From: Microplitis mediator
Lineage: Eukaryota; Arthropoda; Insecta; Hymenoptera; Braconidae
Direction: 5' to 3'
Assembly: GCF_029852145.1 (NCBI RefSeq)
Contig: NC_079979.1
Span: forward strand, 20,843,901-20,907,900
DNA length: 64,000 bases
Shown in pieces: positions 1 to 14,000 of this stretch. The stretch's first letter is position 1, and each line of letters starts with the position of its first letter. Under the pieces are notes generated by a model that ran no database searches, had not been told where the DNA came from, and was given only the letters and a program-made list of their open reading frames with translations. Made by a program: the position numbers and the translations under genes.

Positions 1-1019
1 AGTCTGGACTAGCACTCACATCATCAATCTACATCACAGCTATCTGTTTTAATGTTTCAACAAAGCCTACAATCGTATTGTAGAATATGCAAAAACGTGG
101 TTAATAAAATAATAAAAAAATTTTTAAAATCATCTTCCGGGTGAAATGTTTTTTTTTTTCTACTCAATTTACGAGTTTTAGTTTTATTAATAATTATTTT
201 AAATTAAATACAAACTTTTTAAGCCCAACAAAAATATTAAAATCTTCAGACACTTGATCAACCGAAGCATAAAAATCTCGAATCAATTTACAGATCAATT
301 GTCAAACAATTTCACACTTGAATTTATTTTATCTCTTTAATCTTTTAAAATATAGAGCATAAATGTCTGAGTTGGGTAACCGCATAAAAATAATATAAAT
401 AATAATAAATTGTTATATGAGTCGATACATATATTTACAGTTGGCTCAAGTCCTGAAGTATGGTGATACGTGAGGTGAAACAATGATTTTTAAAATATTT
501 TTTTTATGATTAAGACACCCAGATTTGGGCATCAAAAATCGTCAAGATTATTGTGTCAATTCAAGTAGAAAAAGGTACACTCGGTCAGACATCGATAATT
601 ATCGGGCTTTGATATCCTCCTCTATAACACACTGCTGAGTATCTCATTGAGTTATATCGACCGGAAAAGATTACTTTTAGTATCTAATTTTACAATTAAA
701 ATTCTATTTTTATTTTTCTTATCAAATAATGAGTAAATTTAATTAATTTACATACTTGTAAAAATAAATTAAATTTATGTGTGTCAAATTTTTTAGGCTT
801 TTAAATGTTTTATGGTCCGTTAGTTAATATAATAATAATAATAATAATAAATACCTTTATAGAGTTTAGTAGAATATGTAGTCAGGGTTCGAAAAAGGGT
901 GAAAATTCATCAAGTCAAAATCTCGTTGGTATAACCCCTAAATATAAAAATGAAATTGACGCGAGCAACGATGCATAAAACGTCGTGCTCTTTGCCATGC
1001 GCCATCGACCGACTAGCTC

Positions 1020-1028
1020 TATAAATAG
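1020..1028 (+). promoter_or_regulatory. TATA-box-like core promoter candidate
   Basis: A perfect TATAAATAG lies in a locally GC-richer block (about 940-1160) that is unusual for its surroundings. It could be a distal promoter for the plus-strand KCNQ gene 4 kb downstream. There is no transcript evidence, and AT-rich DNA makes TATA-like words by chance. Confidence 0.25.
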
Positions 1029-3419
1029 ACGCGGAAGGGGCAGGAGAAAAGGGGAACTGAATGTCGTTAGGTATTTAGCATTTAGCGACACAAACTTCCT
1101 GACCCTTGCAGACTTTATCGCGGCGAGACATTGCACGTGTTACTCAAGGGGGCTAACACATTCCTATTAACTGCAAAATTATACGTTTACGCTCAAAATC
1201 TTTTATCCACGTGTCATTCATTATTATTATTATTTTTTCACATTTTTTAAAATATTTTTATATTTCTCTATGATTAGTTAATGTGACCACTCATCCGCAT
1301 GTTTTCACATACAATTTAAATTTAAATTTAAATAAAATAACAAAAATTGTTTTGTTTTGTAAGCTTTTGTTGTGCCAACTTTTTAAGTATACACTTGCGG
1401 TTTTTTAAAACTGTTATTTCTAAATGTTTATCATAAAAACTTAACCACGTGTAAAATATATAATAAAAGAAAAAAATAGATATAAAATATCTATGTAAAG
1501 ACACTGTGAATCATGTCGAAAGCTAGTTATCATGTTCGACTTTACAGGCATTTTTACAGAAATGTTAAAAAAAGAAAAAAAAAGACATGAATAAATGGAC
1601 AAGAGCGTCAAAACATGCCATCGCGGATATGAGTATATATGTATATATATCGATTTTTATCTATAGAAGGAAAAGTTTTTTAACGACTCTAAGTAAGTTG
1701 ATCGAGTGTTCGAGTACTTGAGTTTACCTGAAAAAACTTTGACTTACAATCTTATTTGAGGAGTTTATAAAAGATTTTATTTTGTTACAAGTAACTAAAA
1801 GAATAAATAAATAAATAAATAAATAAATAAAACGAGTAATGAAATTAAAATTTGATAAGTTTAAGATTAAGATACATTTTTTTGGTCATTAAGGAAGTTT
1901 TAAATTTAACGGTAAAAAAAAAGTTTGAATCAAGATGCCTGAATCTCGTGCGCTTACATTCGTAAGTTTATATAACACGAGCGTGTGAAATTACATAATT
2001 TTTGTAGTTCGATCGTTATCTAGTTGTTGACAAGTACGAAACTTAATATAATCAGCAACTTTCATAGAATTATTCGTTATTATTTTTTTCTTATTTTTCT
2101 CTCTCTATTTTCACCAAATGACTAACACAAATTTTATTAAAATTTTTTATCGCACATAAGCTTAATTAATTTTAATTAGGAATATAGTTTAAAACAGTAC
2201 AGTCATTTGTACGTTAACAAGTAACTAATAGTTTTAGTTTTTTTTCTATAAAGTAAAGCTTATAGCGGGAACTGGGAAATGTGGAACGGATTGAAGAGTA
2301 AGTCTTTTCATATAAAGGGGAAAACTCAGTATCATTGTTCATAAATGCATCTATACTATTTTATACCGGTGTAGTAGAATATGTACAATATAAAGCTATA
2401 AACAGATTGTTTCATTTTTTCATTTCTATCTGGTGCACTTATATTATAACAAAGAGAAAAAACACAAAAAACAACAAATACAACTTAATTTTTTATTATT
2501 TCTTGGTTTAAATATAATATTCGTATTTTTGCTGATGGTGGTGTTGCTGTCTGACTGAATAGTTAATTAGAAAAATATCTTTTGAGAAATATTTGGGTGC
2601 ACACAGACGTGGACGGAACAACGGAAAAAGGATAACTCGGATATTTTTTTTTTTTTTGCCTGAACGAGATGATAGTTTTAAAGCATACACCCCCTAGAAA
2701 AGAATTCAAGTATAAAAGTGTAAGAGTGCTTTAAAAACGCAGTCGAGTAAAAAAGCTTCCAGGTCGAACCCCCCCCCCCCTCCTGTCCTCGTCCTCATCT
2801 ACTCTTTAAATTTCACTCAAAGCATACAAATAATACGTCACTATGGTTTAATTATTAATATAGCGTAATTTTATAATTACACTGAAAAATTATATTTTTT
2901 TACTCTGTTAATTACGTAAATATTTTCATTATTTTTTAAAAATAACAAAGTTAAAAATGATGAGTTTAGTGTGATAACAAAGTTTTTATAAGTTTATAAA
3001 TATAGCTATTAAATTAATTATTTTATAAATAACGGCATCTTAAATTAGTAATTTAAACCACAACAAAAAAAAAAAAACGAAAAAAATGAAAGAGTTGAGT
3101 TTACGTGAGATTAAAACAGAAAGCTGATAAGGGTCTAAAATGAAAATTTGTTTGTTTCTTCTGTCTCTCTCTCTCTCTTTCAATAGAGACTATAAAAAAT
3201 TCCTGAGGCATTTTATCATTGATCACTGAAAGTTCTCTGTGAAATGTCTCTTTGAATTTTTTTTATACCTATTAGCAGTTTTATTACTACAATAATTATA
3301 ATAATAACTGTTGTTATTGTTATTGTTGTTGTTGTTGGTGTTGTTTTTGTTATTGTTGAGGTAAGTATAATGAAAAAATTTATAAAGTTAGTAACGAGTT
3401 AACGTACAATAATGACGTA

Positions 3420-3620
3420 GCAATGTAGCCCCAGGCGTCCCAAACCGTTAGCAGCAGCATCATCATCCCCTTGCTATATACAATATATAATATTGCGGTA
3501 GAGGGCGGAACTACGCGGCGAGTTGGAGCCACAGTTGGTTGCGGGCTTTCGCCCTGTTAAGATCGCGCGGCTCACACGCTGCTATTTAATCTATAATCCA
3601 TATACATCTGTTCCGTTGCT
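3420..3620 (+). promoter_or_regulatory. GC-rich promoter or 5'UTR candidate of KCNQ
   Basis: This block is clearly richer in G+C than its flanks, with several CpGs (around 3505-3575). TATA-like words at about 3475-3495 precede it. It lies 1.4 kb upstream of the first KCNQ coding exon on the same strand, the usual arrangement for a transcription start or 5'UTR exon. No long conserved reading frame is seen. This is inference from composition and position only. Confidence 0.3.
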
Positions 3621-5033
3621 GGGCATACTTTTTTTATTATTTTTTTTACTTAAAATAATTTTCTGTTTTTATATATACACTTTTTTTTTTTTCTTTACCG
3701 TAAAAATTAAAAAATAAATAAACTCAAGATTTACATATTGTATTACAATAGTAAAAGAAAATAAAAAATAAATAAACAAACAAAGTGTTGAAATAAAAAT
3801 AAAAATAAAAATATGGAAAAGGTCAAAGGATGATAGTAAAATTGATAGTTCGCAGGCTGCGCCTCGAATCCCCGGTTAGCATCCACGTATGCCTCCTCTT
3901 AAACGGGTGTGCTTAAACAGTTATATTTAATGTGCGCAAATGCAGAAAGTATTCTAAAGACAAAGATGTTTCTACGAGTTGATAGATCGGTTACTTGGAC
4001 ATCGGCTCACGCTATAAAAACATTTTTTCTTATTTCTGTTCAAATTTATATTTCAAATAATATTTAAAGTTTAAAATTATATATGTGATTTAATATCATC
4101 GTTTTAAAGCAATAAATATATAATTCAAGCAATCGTAAAAGTGCATTTAGATAATAAATTAGAACATGTGTTTTTTCTTATAATAGGCTTTTTTCTACAA
4201 ATCTATATAAATACTAATTTTTTAAAAAATATTTTGAATTAAAAAAAAAATTTATCAATTATTTATCCTGTACTACTTTCAATTCTTTTGTACGTAAACT
4301 TGAAACCACACAGTAACTCATTTTAAATTTAAAGAGACCAAATAATAATAATAACAATAATATTATTATTATTAAAATTATGTAATTTAAAATTAATGTG
4401 TTCGTCAATAATAAATAAATGATATTGTATACTCATTTGAAGCAATAAATTATTTTATTGATAATGATAACAACGTATTTTAGATATCCCCGGTTTATTG
4501 GCGGGTGTGAGTTGTTTAAAAAAGTTTTAAGGTGAACAAAAAAATAATAATAATTATAAAATTTTTAGTGTAGTGTGATAATCATTAATAATACACTGAT
4601 TTAAACAATGAAATAAATTTAAAAAATGTGTTTAAAAGTTTGAATAATAATTTATTTAAATAAAAAAGTGATAAATTAAAGTTGAAATAGGTAATAATGA
4701 AAAATTTTCGTGATTATGGATGGCCTTTGTCAAAGAATAAAATCCCTGCGGTTGACTAATGGTATCGACCTTAAACAAAATTGGAGAATGATGCTGAGTG
4801 AAAGCGAATCAGAAACACCAAAAGAAAATAAATTTAAGTAGCAGATGGATTCTATTACAACTTTATTATTTTTATATTTTTTCTTATAATAATGGAACTG
4901 AGATTGAAAAATTATAATCCCAAGTAAAGCTGTAATCAATTAAATTAAATTAAATTATGAAAATGATTAAAATGCCGGTCGTACGTCGTGATACGTACAT
5001 TGTGGCAAAGCGAACGAGAAAGTGGTCAACGGG

Positions 5034-8000
5034 ATGCTACAGACTGTTATGCTAGGCTGTGGACCGGGACGTGTGAGTCGTGAAAATTATCCCGGATTTC
5101 ATCCAGATCATCGTGTCACACGATTCAGGATGAACCGGGGCGAGCAAGAGACACTGTTCAGGCAGAGTCGACAGCTTACCAGAATAGTCCCGTCCCGTGA
5201 GGATTTAGTGCTTAGCGTTCTTAAAGCACCTATAAATCAACAACAAGAACAACAACAACAACAACAACAACAACAATCATGTAAACATCAACAGTATTTA
5301 CATAGCCCGCAGGATCATCATACCAACTGTCAAGCACATCAAACCCATCAAACTCATAATAAAAAATGCCCTCATCAAGGTACTTCATTTTAATCTCTCT
5401 TGTTTTTATAACTTATTGTTATTACTATTTATTAAAGATTAAATAATAATAATAATAAGAGATATTAAATAAATGATAAAAAATCCACGTTAATTACATT
5501 TATCTTAATTATTGTCAGTTTAATCATCGGTGGGAAAGAAATAATCGATGAGTGTATTAAATTGTCATGTTGTTAATATTTAAAGTGGGGCTTCTATACC
5601 GAAAAACAAAAAAACAATAAGAAAATAAAAGACTTATTTGAGATCTATACTAATGAAAACAATAAAGAGAAAATAGAATTAAAAAAAATAGTAAAGTCCA
5701 AGTCGTAGCTAGTTTATCAATACAACTGTAAGGTTTCTTAATTTCTTAGAAAATCTATTTTTACTAGTCAATATCATCAACTTAATTACTTGCTGTGTAT
5801 AGTATATCTATAATAAAGAACTTAAAGTTTTTATGCGACAGTCGATCGGTAAGAAACATTAATTATTAAACTCAATAGTCGTCAATCATATAAAAACATA
5901 TATATATGTTACATCCAATATCTCTCACATTTATCGTTTTCGGCAGTATATTTTAAATATTTATTCATTTATTGTAAATATATGCATTTTCTTATTATTG
6001 TTATTATTATCAAAATAACAGAATAAAAAATAATTTAATTCATAGCAAAATTAAAAACATTATTTTGTCTCAGTAGTATAACTAAAAAATTATTAATCAT
6101 CTCCACGGTTATATATATATATATATAAATATCTATAGATAAGTAATTGTTTAAATGCTTAAAAACAAAATAATCAATTAATTTTCATATAATTCTAGTT
6201 TACTAAATAATGTTAAAAGTCAATCATTAATTACTATATTTAAACTCAAATATCAGTGACGTAGATAAAAAATGTTATCTCAATATAATAATAATTTACC
6301 TATTATAATTATAATTGTAGAATAAAACTACATCTAGATTCATATATTATTTCTCTTCTTTATTCTTTATTAAAAAAGAAGGTTTTTATTATTATTATTT
6401 TTTGCTAAAAGCTTTTTTTACATTTAGTCCTTTTAAACTTAAAAAGTTACTATGCTCTGTATAATTAAATGAAAATTTTAAGAAATAATTTATTTTCTCC
6501 TCCATCAGTTAGTGTTTAAATAATTAAGTTTAATAATTTAATAATATTTTTAATAAACAAGTATTAAATATTGATAATCATAATCATCAAGCAATTTTGT
6601 TCTGTATTACAATTAACCTTTTCACTATAGTAAGCATTTAACTATTTAACTATTTAATAGATAGCTTTAAGCCCGCGGCAGCACATCAGCTCCCAGCTAG
6701 ACCGTGTCTCATTAACCCCGTACCGAGTTTCTTTGCAATTATACAAAAACTTAAATGTCTTCCATGTTGAGTTCTCCTTAAGCTAATTTATGACAACCTG
6801 TACAATTCATGTCTATCCCGTCTTTAGACATACTTGCTAAATCTTGATAAATCTCTAGTATACCTCTTAATTTACAAATCCGTTTATAATCCCACCAAGG
6901 AAAAACAGATTTATATCTTTTCCAGTCAAATTTTAAAAAACATATTTCAAATAAGGAGATGATGCATTTTATACTGCGTTTTTATAAATCCCAAGAGATT
7001 TTTTCTCTCATTTTTTTATCATTCTATTTACCAAATATCATAAAACCACTTGTATTTTCTTTTTATCTGGATATAAATTATGATTAATGTGATAAATAAA
7101 TTTTGAAATAAAACTTTAGCCTGGATTTATAATTATCAAATTCGAAATTATTAAATAAGTTTTTAAATCTGAATATTAAAAAATATCCGAGTTTTTATTT
7201 GTCATAAGGTCGTGATATAAGACAGATTAATCAATTATAAGAAACTTAAATATATCCAGGGTCAAAGTTGATCTTTACTCTGTATCCAGCTTTTAATCTT
7301 TTCTAAATGTCGGAGTGCATCTCAAGTTTCTCTCGAGTAAAGTAGAGATCGAGAAAGCTTCATGTCTCACTTTGCTTATAATAAAGAAAAGTTACCAACT
7401 AAATATGACAAAGTTGAGAAACTTAATTCAACGTTCTTGGTTAGTTTAATTCAAGACGACTCTAGATAGATAAGACTTTAAAGTACCTTACTTCATCACA
7501 AAGTAAACCTACATTGATATATACATACTCTACCAAAGATCTTGGTGTCAACTTTACCTCAAAGTTAATAACTATTATTTTACATCATCATCATCATTAT
7601 TATTCCATTTATTTCATTTTTGACTTATTGTTACACAATTTACTATACAACCGCTGACATTTTAATAATATCTATTAACACTCTCTTCGCGTAACCATTG
7701 TACACTTTACCTTTCACATTTAATTCATAAATTTATCTTTTTAACTTCTTTCTGAAAAAAAAAAAAATAAGATACATTAATAATGAATTTTTAGATTGAA
7801 AAATAATAAAAATACATAAGCTCCAAGTTTCAATAAAACTTTTTTTTAAGGAAAAGAGATTACATAATATCGATACTTTATGACAGGATAAAATTCAATA
7901 TTTAGTTTGAATGGGCGACGTTACCTTTTAAAATTCATCCCAAAAAAGATAGTTTTCTGATACTGCTATTGCTATTGCTACTGATGCTGCTGCTATAGGG

Positions 8001-11000
8001 CCAGATTTTATACCTTGAAAAAAAAGGGGGTAATAGTTACTTATACATCTCTTGAGGGAATGAAAATTTGATCCGGTACAGTCTTAATACGATTCATACC
8101 TTGTATTAAGATAAAAAATTCACTAAAAAATTTTACGAATGAAAATAACAACTATAACTCTAGAAATATAAAAAATTTTTTTCATTCTAATGTTAAGTAC
8201 AGTGGAAAAAAATTACTAATAGTTAAAAGTAATTTGATTTTTTAATAAAATATGATCTCGAGATAAATGTAATTACACAGACTGGATGATTGTCAAAAAA
8301 AAAATGAGTTTAAAGAAGAAAAAAATGTTTAGGTCAGATTTACAACGAAAGTCTTCCAAAGCACAAAACAGAACAACAAAGCACTCGGTTAACAGAAAAA
8401 CGATACAGTGCAGCTGCAGCTTATGCTGCTCTCCAGGGTAGTGAAGATGAACTAGTATCCTGCGATACTACTGAAGATTTAGCATTAAAAACACCTGGTA
8501 GTGAAACTGAGGATACTGATAACGGTGTTAATACTATTGATGAAAATCCAACGGGACATAAATTCACATTTTTACGACGTTTTCGTTCTCCCCGATTTGG
8601 CGAAGCTCATCATAAACGAGTACCCACACCAATGAAGAGAAAGCACAGAAGAAAAAAAAACAAAGGAGACATTATTAGCAGAACTGACGATGGCAATGAT
8701 GTAGAGGGAGAGGAAGAGGAAGAGGAAGAAGAAACACCGATTCCTGTTCAAGCTGGCGTGCCTGATCCTTACTATCCGATTTATTTGCCCATTGATCAGG
8801 CATTTAAGGCTAAATATGTCTTTCATCATAAAAAAGGAAAAACATTTCAAGAACGGCTTTACGTATTTCTTGAGCATCCTGGTGGATGGATTTGTTTCGT
8901 TTATCATTTCACTGTGTAAGTACTCTTTTATTTTATTATTAAATTAATATATTACATACATATTTCATGCTTTCAATAATTATTTCATTATTATTATTTA
9001 GGGGTATAGGTAATGTATATATAGAGAGACTGTTGTTAATCAAGAGTAATAATTAATATTGTGTTTTTAGTGATTATAGCAGACGGGGTAAAACAAAATC
9101 TAAACAGTTCATAATATAGTATCACTTTTGCAAGTTGAATTCGGTAAACGACAGAAGCAAATTAATTCATGCGATTATCCTCTGGCTATTTTCTAATATT
9201 ACTACGACATATATATAACCTATATTTATCTGACCTAAATTAATTATACTCACTCTCGATATTTACTATTTTTATATCCAACAATAAAACCCGTCATAAT
9301 TGTTGTTGTTGCAACCATAGTAAATAACTACCTATGGTATTAACTATAGATATATACTTTAAAAAAATATGCATTGGATGACTGGTCACTATGTAAATAT
9401 ATAAATACTTTATTGATACTAAAAATAGTTATATTATGAATTATATAATACTTAGTAAATTATAGTAAATATCACTGATCATATAAAGCTGTGATATAAA
9501 AGAAAAAACAAAATTTAATAAATGAATTTGATTATTTTTATTAAACTGATTAATAACACTTGAGATAAATTATCGTTTGTAAGAATATTATTAATTATGT
9601 GGGATAGTATCGATAATAACAAAATATAATCATAAATTAAAAAATAATTATTGAAAATGAATAATGACGATGATAGTGCTGGTGAATCGATCAATAAATA
9701 GATATCCGAGTTTCATTGTGTAAAACCACTAGTACTAATATCTATATATGCATATAAAGCTCACAAACACGCAAAAATGACTTTTTAATCCGCTTGTGAA
9801 ATCTAACTTTACTAACATAAAATCCATGTAGTAATCCTTTTTAAATTTAAATAGATATAATTTTATTTTTCACGCTATTAATTTAATATTTATTATTATT
9901 AAATATTCAACAAGGTTATATATATTCATGAATAATAAAAATCAATAATGGTTATTATTATTATTATTATTATTTTAATTATACTAATAACGTATAATAA
10001 TTAAAAGTAAACAGCCAGCAGCGTAAATTGGGGATAATAAGAGTGGGAGAGAAATAAACATTAATTTACACTTGTATTAAAGTACAACGCAAGCAAGTGA
10101 AGCCATTACTCATTTTAAAATTTCGTATACGAAATAGCAATTAACTTTTGCTTAAAGTAATTCACCATTGAATATGGTTCAATATGGGTCAGTTTACTCA
10201 GCTCTTTCGCTTTCTAATGCTTAATACTTCTTACTACCTTATACCAATCTACCAATTCTCATAGCATATATACATGCTAAAAATTATAATATGCATTATT
10301 GTATTAAATAACGACAAAAGACCATTAAAACCGTTTTTTTTTCTCTTTTTCTCTTTTTCTCTTTATATATTTACAAGAATTAACTTTTATGTATGCGTGT
10401 ATGTATGCGCCAATATAGAAAACGACGTCATGTTACGTCCGGTAACCCATTTTCCGAATCAAAAACTCTAATTTCCGTTTATCAACCTCTTTATACTGGT
10501 ATTCGGTTTCAGGATTCGGTTTCGTTTGTATACTAAAAATATTTTGTCAAATATATATAGACAGCATTAATAAATTATTTGTTTTAATTGACAAAAATAA
10601 ATGTTAATATTATTTGAAAATTATCACTGTAATGAAAGTAATAAATGCATAGCAAGGTAGTAAATCGAAAAATACGAGTAAATGATAAAATAAAAGAGGT
10701 AAAGTTTTAACTTGAAGACAATTATCGCGTAGTAGGTCGAGGAAGGTGACCCACGAGGTTGATGGGCACTGAGCTACAACCTACAACTTGAATATATGGG
10801 CCCTCGACACGCTATGCCATGTTAAAGACCACCAGAACAAGTATTTTTATTCGTATTCATCTAACTTTATACATAGAAATAAAAAATATTCGTATCTTTA
10901 TTCATTAACATTTAGACACCATCAAACCACCAAACTATGGTATACCAAACCAATAACGATAATGATAAGGCTAATTGCAAGCTCTCTTTGTCTAGTAAAG

Positions 11001-14000
11001 TAAGTACTTGGGGAACTATCAATCAACGTAATCAGCTGAGTTTTAAGTAATTCCAGCTGCAGTCTTGACTACAATTCTTGCTCTCAACCCTCTCAACCCT
11101 CTCAACATACTTATACTATCTTACCCATAACTCAGTTAACTCCTATAACTTAGGCGCAGTAATTGGTGTAAAATACATCGATTAAACTCATTCGTCACAA
11201 TGTTTACGTGTTTCCAAGTGCTTAAAACAACTTTTATTTTTTTTTTCTTCTTCCTCATCTTGTTTTTCAACTTTTTCAACAAATAAGAACCGCAATCTCT
11301 TTTATATATATTTTTTCATGTTCACTAATTACTTTTTCTCTGTTGATGTCTTTTTGCTACTAACAGGATTAATCCTTGTCAAATTTTGTGGAAAACCTTA
11401 GTTAATGAGATTACTTGAGTTTATTTACTAGATTGTTTGAAATAGACCTGCCAATATTTACCAAAACTTTATTTATTTTAATACTTATTTTATATATTAA
11501 TTAATTACTTTTACGTGTTTAAAATTATTACTTTCAGGAGACCTTAATTAATTATATAATAACAACTCTCTTAGAGTTTAGATTTTATGAGATAAATAAT
11601 CCATTAGTATATTAAATAAATACTAAATAAACTTTTATGTTATGTTATTAATGAAATATTGGTGTTGTTTTGTCACAGGTTCATGGTGGTATTGGTGTGC
11701 CTCATATTTAGTGTACTGTCAACGATAGAACAATATAGTAATTTTGCAAACGAAACTCTGTTTTGGATGGTAAGTACACTCAAAAAACCAGCATTAATCA
11801 TATTTTAATTTAAATTTAAGAGAAAAATAAAAGATTAAATATTTAACTATAGAATCGTATCTACTTAATAAATTTTCATCCAAAATGTAATTGACATTAT
11901 TTGAGCGTTAGTCTCATTATCGATTTATCCTACATCCTACCACTTTAATCATACTATTATACTAATATATAGATAAACAGTTGTAATAGTTAGTATAGTA
12001 CAGCAGCTTCTTTTAATTGACGTCCTAAATTTGCTGGATGAACTTGACGTATGCGTCCGACAGCAGGTGAAGTTAATCCAACAAGGTTTCCATAAACAGA
12101 CTTATCCAAAACACAAGTGGAATACTATTCCATCAATCACCCTCTGAATTCCGATTTCACCGTTTAATTTATAGTCAGCGACTGTCTGTAACTGACATGA
12201 TTTAGCAATTCGGCAAGAGGCCCTTAACTTAGTCAATTTTACTTACTGTCGATTTATCATCTTATCTTTTATTATTTTTATAAATTTTAAATATTCAATA
12301 AAATAATTATTCAAAGTTTTAATAAATAAATTATATTATCATACAGGAAATATGCTTGGTTGTATTCTTCGGTGTCGAATATATCATAAGATTATGGAGT
12401 GCGGGCTGCAGGTCAAAATATATGGGATGTTGGGGAAGATTACGATTTATACGCAAACCAATTTGTATAATAGGTAATACAGTTAATTTTGTTTTTTATA
12501 CATTTAAAATTTATCTTTAATAACTAATTTAAATTATAAATAAAAAAAAATGTTCGCTGAATGAAACGTTTGATAGAATAATGTCAGGGAGTATTAAGTA
12601 TTTTTTATTATATTTGTTTGGGGAACAAATACCTCGGGATATGTCTGTCGTAGTATGTTAAAATAATATACTAGAGAATACACGAGAGATTTTATACATA
12701 ATATTATATTCATCTCACTGATTTTTCTTTTCTTCACTATTATTATTATTATTATTATTATTATTATGGAGTGAAAGTATAAATTTATAAATTGAGAACA
12801 ATACTTGATGATGTGGAACAAAACTTGGATTTAAATTTAAGACTTAATCGTTGTCGTGGCGTCAATGGTCGTCCTGTCAGTTGGAAGCAATGGCCAAGTT
12901 TTCGCAACTTCCGCAATTCGTGGTATTAGATTTTTGCAAATTCTGCGAATGCTTCATGTCGATCGTCAAGGTGGTACTTGGCGACTGCTTGGATCCGTTG
13001 TATTTATTCATCGTCAGGTATATCTTATATATATAACTTGTTTATTTATTTCTTCACAAAGATTTTAACTTCAACATTGACTTTTTAAAATTTACTAAAG
13101 GAATTGATAACGACACTTTACATTGGATTCCTGGGTCTGATATTCAGCAGTTACTTTGTATATTTAGCGGAAAAAGATGCTGTGGGACCTGATGGAAAAA
13201 CTGATTTTTCTAGTTATGCTGATGCCCTTTGGTGGGGTGTAGTAAGTATTATATTTATTTAAAAATATACATCTATCGCGTTTATAATAACAAAAAACCA
13301 TATATATATATATATATATATTTTTTGGCTATCATTATTTTTTTGCTAGAATATTTATTTTAAATCATTTAAAAGCGATTCAGAAAGAAGAAAAAAAAAA
13401 AAGAAAGAAACAAAAATGAATATGCCTTTTTTAGATCAAATGGTAGATATATTTATATAATTAAATTAAGCGAAACTCAATTAAATATCAACAATTGAAT
13501 CTTAACATGCATATATAAGCTGACTTGAATACAAATCCTCTAGATATATAATCTATAGTAACATACAAATAGATATCGATACCTCATTTCAAACAATACT
13601 GCTTTGTCACACGACAGTTGCCCAACAAAACCAACTCAGATATATCGGGTTGATTATTTAAACAATGTATGTATATATGTATATATACCTGCATATCGGT
13701 ACATCGTTAAATTAATTGACAACTGGCCGTTTCTCGAAGCGACAATCTGCTGGCAATTATAACAACCATCTATTGAAAACAAAAAATAATAAATAATACT
13801 GTATCGACGTTTACGTTGGATACGTTGGACACGTCATTACTCGTTTTCCATTAAAATTTAAAAAATATAATAGTAGTAATTATTATTTATTTTTAATAAC
13901 TTATAACTCGTCGTTTTATTTTAGATCACCGTCACAACAATAGGTTATGGAGATACTGTACCACAAACGTGGATGGGAAAAATAGTCGCCTCATGTTTCA

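Larger units (their letters stand above)
1..5033. other. Non-coding region upstream of KCNQ
   Basis: No convincing gene was found here; open frames are short and lack family features. The DNA is very AT-rich with poly-A/T and small (ATA)n or (AATA)n runs, for example at 1800-1830. Two GC-richer patches stand out, at about 940-1160 and 3420-3620, and are listed separately as promoter-like. A C-run lies near 2770. Untranslated 5' exons of KCNQ may lie here but cannot be placed from sequence alone. Confidence 0.6.

Noticed and set aside
3850..3900. tRNA-like B-box word (CCTCGAATCCCC)
   Set aside because: No A box, acceptor stem or anticodon arm could be folded around it on either strand.
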